Below, piece by piece: positions 1-3,980 of a stretch of 6,277 nucleotides of DNA (position 1 is the stretch's first letter; the number at the start of each line of letters is the position of its first letter). Source of the stretch: Rhizobiaceae bacterium (GTDB lineage: Bacteria > Pseudomonadota > Alphaproteobacteria > Rhizobiales > Rhizobiaceae); assembly GCA_020696915.1 (NCBI GenBank), contig JAJFMR010000184.1, positions 1-6,277 on the forward strand, in the 5' to 3' direction. Made by a program: the position numbers and the translations under genes. A model generated the notes under the pieces. It saw nothing but the letters and a program-made list of their open reading frames with translations, ran no database searches and was not told the origin of the DNA.

Positions 1-2
1 CC

Positions 3-704
3 GGGCGTAAGGCGATCGATGCCGGTATCCGCATCGGCTTGCACCCCGATCAGTTCTGTGTTCTGAACAGTGCCAATCCGGCGACGCTGAAGAACTCGGT
101 GGATGAGCTGGAGTACCATGCCGATATCCTGCGGATGATGGGACTTGCCGGCGGCTGGCACCCATGGGGTGCTCACGTCAACATCCACGGCGGCGGGCGT
201 GCGGAAGGGGTTTCCGGCTTCCGCCGTGGCTTTGACTTGCTGTCGATGGATGCGCGCAACCTGCTGACGGTCGAGAACGATGAAATGTCCTACGGGCTGG
301 GCGACCTGCTGCCGCTGGCGGAAGTTGTGCCCATCGTCCTCGATCTGCATCATCACTGGGTCAAAACGGCAGGCGAGTATATCGGTGCCGATGACCCCCG
401 CATCGACACGATCAGCCAGTCCTGGCGCGGCGTGCGACCCGTGGCGCATGTCAGCGTATCGCGTGAGGACCTGCTGGACGGTTGGCCGGACGACATGCTG
501 CCGGACTATGCGGTCCTCGATGCCCGCGGACTGAAGGCCAAGGACCTGCGCGCCCATTCCCGGCGCATGTGGAATCACGCGGTCAATCGGCTGGTGTCGG
601 AACATCTCGCATGGGCCGACTTCGAGGTGGAGGCCAAGGCCAAGAACCTCGCCGTCGATGACTTGGAGCGCGATGCGCTCCGCTTCGGGGCGCTGTCGCA
701 GTGA
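3..704 (+). CDS. uvsE: UV-damage endonuclease UvsE/UVDE family, 5' end outside window
   Basis: This is the C-terminal ~233 residues of a TIM-barrel endonuclease of the UvsE/UVDE family, which nicks DNA 5' of UV photoproducts and starts an alternative excision-repair path. The frame is open from base 3, so the gene begins upstream; the TTG at 39 is an internal Leu codon, not a start. Visible family marks are HPDQF (42-56) followed by VLNS, a VNIHGG strand end (His at 186), a VENDE strand with the putative metal-ligand Glu at 273, a DLHHH cluster (342-356) and an HVS segment (His at 447). A RAHS segment and a late EVEAKAK helix near the C terminus also fit. The lysine that precedes the HVS-type histidine by two residues in well-studied UVDE enzymes appears to be Val here. 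The TGA stop overlaps the GTG start of the photoproduct-lyase-like gene, implying co-translation. The family call is firm; activity is inferred. Confidence 0.88.
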   Translation, partial: GRKAIDAGIRIGLHPDQFCVLNSANPATLKNSVDELEYHADILRMMGLAGGWHPWGAHVNIHGGGRAEGVSGFRRGFDLLSMDARNLLTVENDEMSYGLGDLLPLAEVVPIVLDLHHHWVKTAGEYIGADDPRIDTISQSWRGVRPVAHVSVSREDLLDGWPDDMLPDYAVLDARGLKAKDLRAHSRRMWNHAVNRLVSEHLAWADFEVEAKAKNLAVDDLERDALRFGALSQ

Positions 705-1165
705 CCGCCCTTGGCGCCTTGAAGGCGAAAGCGACACCCCCACCCCTGGACGTGGTTCGTATCCTGATCGAACCGGCCGCGGCGGAGCATCCACGCGGCC
801 GGCAGATCCTCGACCGCTTCGCGCATGCCGAGCGGGTCGAGATCGCCTCGCACTGGAACATCCCCGACCTGCACGGCGACAGCGACAAGGTCGAGGAGTG
901 GGTGCGTACCAAGCGCGGCGTGCTGGTGCTCGGCATCAAGAAGACACTGACGGTACGGCCAAACGGGCGTAGTGGCGACTTCATAGCCCCGTCGCACTCC
1001 AACGGCTGCGCCATGGCGTGCGCCTACTGCTATGTCTCGGGGCGCAAGGGCTGCGCCAACACGATCACGACCTTCGTCAACATCGATGGCATCGCCGCCG
1101 CCATCGAGCGCCACGCCAGCAAACTCGATCCCAAGACAACACCGAACCAAGTGGACGAGGGGTGC

Positions 1166-1240
1166 CTCCAGATCGGCGATGCTACCGGACAGCTCGGCCC
1201 GCTTGTCCTTCAAAGCGGCAACTACATGCGCTTCGGCCAT
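1166..1240 (-). pseudogene. 5' fragment of a small mobile-element-associated gene
   Basis: On the minus strand an ATG at 1240 opens a reading frame beginning MAEAHVVAALKDKRAELSG and continuing to about IADLE (near 1166). This resembles, from memory, the N terminus of a short coiled-coil hypothetical protein common in Alphaproteobacteria near transposase and recombinase genes. Its next residues (normally an alternating charged helix) are not found, because the frame continues into the antisense of the photoproduct-lyase-like gene. A strong Shine-Dalgarno sequence sits nine bases upstream, supporting a genuine gene start rather than a chance frame. Only ~25 codons survive, so no product is expected. 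The family recognition is recollection, not a search result; the junction itself is visible. Confidence 0.5.
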
Positions 1241-1249
1241 AACCCGTAT

Positions 1250-1254
1250 CCTCC
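1250..1254 (-). promoter_or_regulatory. Ribosome-binding site of the truncated antisense gene
   Basis: Read on the minus strand this is GGAGG, nine bases before the ATG at 1240. It is the clearest Shine-Dalgarno match noticed in the window, and it decides the start of the gene fragment at 1166-1240. It lies inside the tail of the broken photoproduct-lyase-like frame, which supports the view that this tail is foreign sequence. Confidence 0.55.
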
Positions 1255-1436
1255 GTGATGAAGGGAGCCTATCCGTCATATGGCACTGCCGTGCCGGAAA
1301 CGGGGGACGTCCATCTCATCAAAGCCAGTGATCGCCCCTTCACCCGAAGCGGCGCGCGGAAGGAAACAATCCCACGGGTCGCCGTGAAGGCGATGCGCCG
1401 GTGGCCGATGTCGTCGCGAGCTTTGGCGGCGCCCCC

Positions 1437-2495
1437 TCACGACGCGGCCACGCGTCCCATCACGCATTCGGCAAGCAGCTCATAGGACCGGAGGCGCGCC
1501 GCCGGATCGAAACATACCGTGAGAATCAGGAGTTCATCCACACCGTAGCGGGACGCCAATTCGACAAGCCGCTCCCTGACCTGTTCCGGCGCGCCCACGA
1601 TCCTGGCGCCGGGTCCCGCAGCCGTGGAAGCGACGTGTTCCGCGATTCCAAGCCGCTCCGCCTCTTCGACCGACGGAAAGGGTCCGGCGCCGCCTTGACC
1701 GATCCGCAACCCCCACAGCTCGCGGGAAAGATCCAGGCGGCGCGCCTCGCGCTCGGTATCCGCGCACAGGACGAAGGCGCAGACGCTGACCCGCGGCGCC
1801 GCCAGCCAAACCGAAGGACGGAAGTGGCGCCGGTATTCCTCCACCGCGGCGGGGCCGTTGACGGGATTGATGAAATGGGCGAACGAAAAAGAGCAACCGA
1901 ACCGAGCGGCCTGCGCCGCGCCATGCCCGCTTGAACCGAGAAGCCATGGTTCCGGCGCGGTCGGTCCCTTCGGTTGGGCGCATACCGTCCGGAACCGATG
2001 GCCGGTCGGGATCTCGTCCCTCAAAAACGCGAGCAGCTCGGCCACTTGGTCGGGAAACCGGTCGGGGGAAAGCGGAGCGTGACCCGCTCCGAGAGCGCAT
2101 GCCGTGATACCGTCTCCGCCCGGCGCGCGGCCGATGCCAAGGTCGATCCGTCCGGGATGAAGCGCCTCCAGCACCCTGAAGGTCTCCGCGACCTTCAGCG
2201 GCGCATAGTGATTGAGCATGACGCCCCCCGTCCCGATCCGCATGGTCGAGGTGACCGCCGCGAGGTGAGCCGCCAGGATCTCCGGCGCCGTGCCCGCGAA
2301 GGCTTCAGAGGAATGGTGTTCCGCCACCCAGTAGCGCCGATAGCCCAACCGCTCCGCCGCCCACGCCAGCGTCACCGTCTCGGCGATCGATTTCCCCGCG
2401 CTCCATCCCGCCCGGATCGGCGATTGATCGAGCACGCCGAGCGTAAGGTCGCGGTGGCCCCTTCCGGTGTCGTCCGGCCGGAAATTCCTCATCAT
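1437..2495 (-). CDS. LLM class flavin-dependent oxidoreductase (luciferase-like monooxygenase)
   Basis: A 352-residue member of the bacterial luciferase superfamily: TIM-barrel enzymes that use reduced FMN (or F420 in some branches) and oxygen to oxidise varied substrates, in the cytoplasm. The N terminus has the family opening strand LGVLDQSPI (residues 19-27). It is followed by YWVAEHH (55-61) with the conserved Glu-His pair, RIGTGGVML then NHYAPLKVAE (86-104), and HPGRIDLGIGRAPGG (113-127). These are characteristic of the single-subunit luciferase-like subgroup annotated MsnO8-like. The length fits that family. I chose the ATG at 2495 (followed by a second ATG) because GAAAG lies just upstream and family homology begins shortly after it; an in-frame GTG at 2606 would add 37 low-complexity residues. 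It is transcribed away from the export operon, with a repeat-rich region between. The substrate cannot be read from sequence, and no reductase partner is present. Confidence 0.88.
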   Translation of the reverse strand: MMRNFRPDDTGRGHRDLTLGVLDQSPIRAGWSAGKSIAETVTLAWAAERLGYRRYWVAEHHSSEAFAGTAPEILAAHLAAVTSTMRIGTGGVMLNHYAPLKVAETFRVLEALHPGRIDLGIGRAPGGDGITACALGAGHAPLSPDRFPDQVAELLAFLRDEIPTGHRFRTVCAQPKGPTAPEPWLLGSSGHGAAQAARFGCSFSFAHFINPVNGPAAVEEYRRHFRPSVWLAAPRVSVCAFVLCADTEREARRLDLSRELWGLRIGQGGAGPFPSVEEAERLGIAEHVASTAAGPGARIVGAPEQVRERLVELASRYGVDELLILTVCFDPAARLRSYELLAECVMGRVAAS

Positions 2496-2504
2496 CGCGT
2501 CTTT

Positions 2505-2540
2505 CAAAATTGCCGATCCCTGGACAAGATTGCCGATACC
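2505..2540. repeat. Tandem 16-bp direct repeat upstream of the oxidoreductase
   Basis: Two copies of CAARATTGCCGATMCC, at 2505-2520 and 2525-2540, match at 14 of 16 positions. They start exactly 20 bp apart, about two helical turns. They lie 10-45 bases upstream of the oxidoreductase ATG at 2495, where an operator or activator site would sit. No clear sigma-70 promoter overlaps them. A regulatory role is inference; the repeat is directly seen. Confidence 0.5.
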
Positions 2541-2591
2541 CGGCGCGCCGGATTCATCCGGACCATCGTGCGGGGCCGGCGTCCGCGCGTC

Positions 2592-2685
2592 TGTGAACCG
2601 GACCACAGCCTCCGCCAGCGCCGATGGCCGCCCAGTGAAATCGCGGGAGTGAAATTAAGGTCGTGGGATTGTGGGCCGGTTCACA
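2592..2685. repeat. 16-bp inverted repeat, arms separated by 62 bp
   Basis: The left arm (2592-2607) begins TGTGAACCGGACCACA. The right arm (2670-2685) is its reverse complement with a single mismatch (15 of 16). The arms enclose 62 bp in the middle of the divergent intergenic region. They could be paired operators permitting DNA looping between the oxidoreductase and the export operon, or ends of a small non-autonomous element. I see no obvious target-site duplication. Confidence 0.5.
2634..2655. repeat. AGTGAAAT direct repeat, 14-bp period
   Basis: Two exact AGTGAAAT octamers at 2634-2641 and 2648-2655 lie inside the larger inverted repeat. The sequence after them continues GTG-rich and AT-richer than its surroundings. 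Short repeats like this may be protein-binding sites, but chance is a real possibility. Confidence 0.3.
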
Positions 2686-2739
2686 TGCGCCGGTAGGACG
2701 TCCGAATAAGATCGGTTTCGCGAATTCATGGGATCGCCG

Positions 2740-2753
2740 CCGGCCAAGGCCGG
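2740..2753. other. Short GC palindrome upstream of the adaptor gene
   Basis: CCGGCCAAGGCCGG can fold as a tight hairpin (five base pairs with a four-base loop). It is followed on the + strand by an A-run, not a T-run, so it is not a terminator for + transcripts. If the adaptor starts at 2785 this lies in its leader, about 30 bases before the start codon. If the gene starts at 2728 it is coding. Its role is unknown. Confidence 0.3.
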
Positions 2754-2784
2754 AAAAAGAACACCATCGGAGTCCCGACAAGAC

Positions 2785-3975
2785 ATGCAAGTGGACTTTC
2801 AGCGGACCTTGCTCGCCATCGCTTCCGACCGGAAGCGCGCGGGAATCGATCATGTGATCATCGGCTTCCTGTCGCTGCTGTTCCTCGCCTGGAGTGTTTG
2901 GCTTTTCGCCGCCCGTCTGCCGCTTTTCCAAATCTCGACCTCCGCCCGCGTCGAAGTGAGCCAGCAGGGAAGCCCGCTCGAGGTGGCCACCGATGGGCAG
3001 GTGGCGAAGACCGATCTCAAGTTGGGGCGGGCGGTGCGGGCCGGCGACGTGCTGGTCGAACTCGACGAGGAAGCCGTCACATGGAAGATCGACGGCCTGA
3101 AAGCCGAGATCGAAGCCCTGTCGGCGCAGCTCACGGCGCGCCGCAAAAGGGCGGAACTCGCCGAACGCGTCCTGGCCGAACACGGCGAACAAAGCCGCAC
3201 GGCCATAGAGCAGGCGCGCGCCAAGATCGATCAGGCCCAGGCGGCGGCGCGGTTCAGCCAACAGGACGCCGATCAAAGCGAGCAGCTATACAAGAAGGGC
3301 ATCGCGTCCAAGACCAGTTATCGGACGGCCATCCGCGACACCCAGCAGAACCTGGCGCTGGCGCGGGCCGCCGAGATCGAGGTGGATCGGCTGAAAGCCC
3401 AGGCGGCGATCGACCAGAGCGAAGCCGCCGTCCGCTTCGCCGAATTGAACAGCCTCGTGGCCGAGCTTGAAGCCATCCTCGCGGGGAAACGCGCGGAACT
3501 GGAAACCCTGCGCAAGGAGCGCGAGAATCACAGGATCCGCGCCGCTTCCAACGGCATCCTGGGTGAAATCGCGGATATCCGCGCCGGTTCCTACGTCGAG
3601 GCCGGAACCCGGCTGGCGACGATCGTGCCGGACGGCGAACTCCGTATCGTGGCCGCCTTCGCGCCGTCGGCGGCGTTCGGAAGGATCGTTCCCGGCCAGC
3701 CCGCCAGCGTCAGGCTGGCGGGCTTCCCCTGGGAGCAATACGGCACGGTTCCGGCGCATGTCGTCAGCGTCGCGAGAGAGGTCCGCGACAACACGGTGCG
3801 GGTCGAGCTCGGCATTGAGGACGGCGGCAATCCGCTCATTCCGCTGCAACACGGCCTTCCCGGAGAGGCCGAGGTCACCGTGGCGGAAATCTCCCCCTGG
3901 GCGCTGATCGTGCGGAAGGCGGCCGAGTTCATCCAGCCGGCCTCGCGGAACGATCCGCCCCCAGCGGCGTCCTGA
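2785..3975 (+). CDS. HlyD-family periplasmic adaptor subunit of a peptide exporter
   Basis: A membrane-fusion (adaptor) protein that links an inner-membrane ABC exporter to the periplasm or an outer-membrane channel. Numbered from the ATG at 2785 (396 residues), there is a short cytoplasmic tail, one membrane anchor (about 24-43) and the first half of a biotinyl-lipoyl-like domain (about 63-96, with GRAVRAGDVLVELDEEA). A long Ala/Glu/Gln/Arg-rich helical hairpin follows (about 98-259), with its turn near LYKKGIASK (158-166). The second lipoyl half comes next (RAASNG at 262-267, then GSYVEAGTRLATIVPDG) and then a beta-barrel region. I prefer 2785 because GGAG lies at 2769-2772, although its 12-base spacing is long. 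An in-frame ATG at 2728 without a Shine-Dalgarno would add 19 hydrophilic residues. The peptidase-ABC gene begins five bases after the stop, so they are very likely one operon and one machine. Confidence 0.9.
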   Translation: MQVDFQRTLLAIASDRKRAGIDHVIIGFLSLLFLAWSVWLFAARLPLFQISTSARVEVSQQGSPLEVATDGQVAKTDLKLGRAVRAGDVLVELDEEAVTWKIDGLKAEIEALSAQLTARRKRAELAERVLAEHGEQSRTAIEQARAKIDQAQAAARFSQQDADQSEQLYKKGIASKTSYRTAIRDTQQNLALARAAEIEVDRLKAQAAIDQSEAAVRFAELNSLVAELEAILAGKRAELETLRKERENHRIRAASNGILGEIADIRAGSYVEAGTRLATIVPDGELRIVAAFAPSAAFGRIVPGQPASVRLAGFPWEQYGTVPAHVVSVAREVRDNTVRVELGIEDGGNPLIPLQHGLPGEAEVTVAEISPWALIVRKAAEFIQPASRNDPPPAAS

Positions 3976-3980
3976 CACTC

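Larger units (their letters stand above)
701..1258 (+). pseudogene. Spore photoproduct lyase-like radical SAM protein, 3'-truncated
   Basis: The N-terminal half of a radical-SAM protein of the spore photoproduct lyase-like family found in non-sporulating bacteria. Spore photoproduct lyase reverses a thymine-dimer lesion using S-adenosylmethionine and a 4Fe-4S cluster. The cluster motif CAMACAYC (CX3CX2C) places Cys at residues 103, 107 and 110, followed by a YVSGRKG stretch and TITTFVNIDG. Family-like sequence reaches PNQVD (ends 1156). The remaining ~33 codons to the TGA at 1258 do not resemble the family and are antisense to a different gene start. The product is 185 residues, about half the length I expect (roughly 350 or more), so most of the barrel and the substrate region are lost; I call it non-functional. 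The GTG start overlaps the uvsE stop (GTGA), so the two were probably an operon. Neither other forward frame recovers the missing part, which argues for replacement rather than a simple frameshift. Confidence 0.8.

Noticed and set aside
575..1279. A 234-codon minus-strand frame containing the mobile-associated N terminus
   Set aside because: Only the first part (about 1166-1240) looks like a real gene start. The rest is antisense to the SPL-like and uvsE coding sequence, so the full frame is not a gene.
1282..1295. GGCAC-TGCC-GTGCC hairpin between the gene fragment and the oxidoreductase
   Set aside because: The five-base-pair stem has no poly-T and no extended symmetry; it is common by chance in GC-rich DNA.
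1379..1393. Small hairpin (TCGCC-loop-GGCGA) downstream of the oxidoreductase stop as a terminator
   Set aside because: The stem is only five base pairs and no proper T-run follows on the minus strand.
1974..2696. A 240-codon + strand frame opposite the oxidoreductase
   Set aside because: Its composition is shadow-like (Arg/Pro-rich), and the opposite strand encodes a clear luciferase-like protein.
2680..2712. TTCACA with TAAGAT as a sigma-70 promoter for the export operon
   Set aside because: The spacer is 21 bases and both boxes are imperfect, so it is not supportable as a promoter call.
2554..3276. A 240-codon minus-strand frame crossing the divergent intergenic region, with a transposase-like feel near its end
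   Set aside because: Most of it is antisense to the adaptor. The intergenic part gave only a vague resemblance to insertion-sequence tails that I could not tie to a named family.
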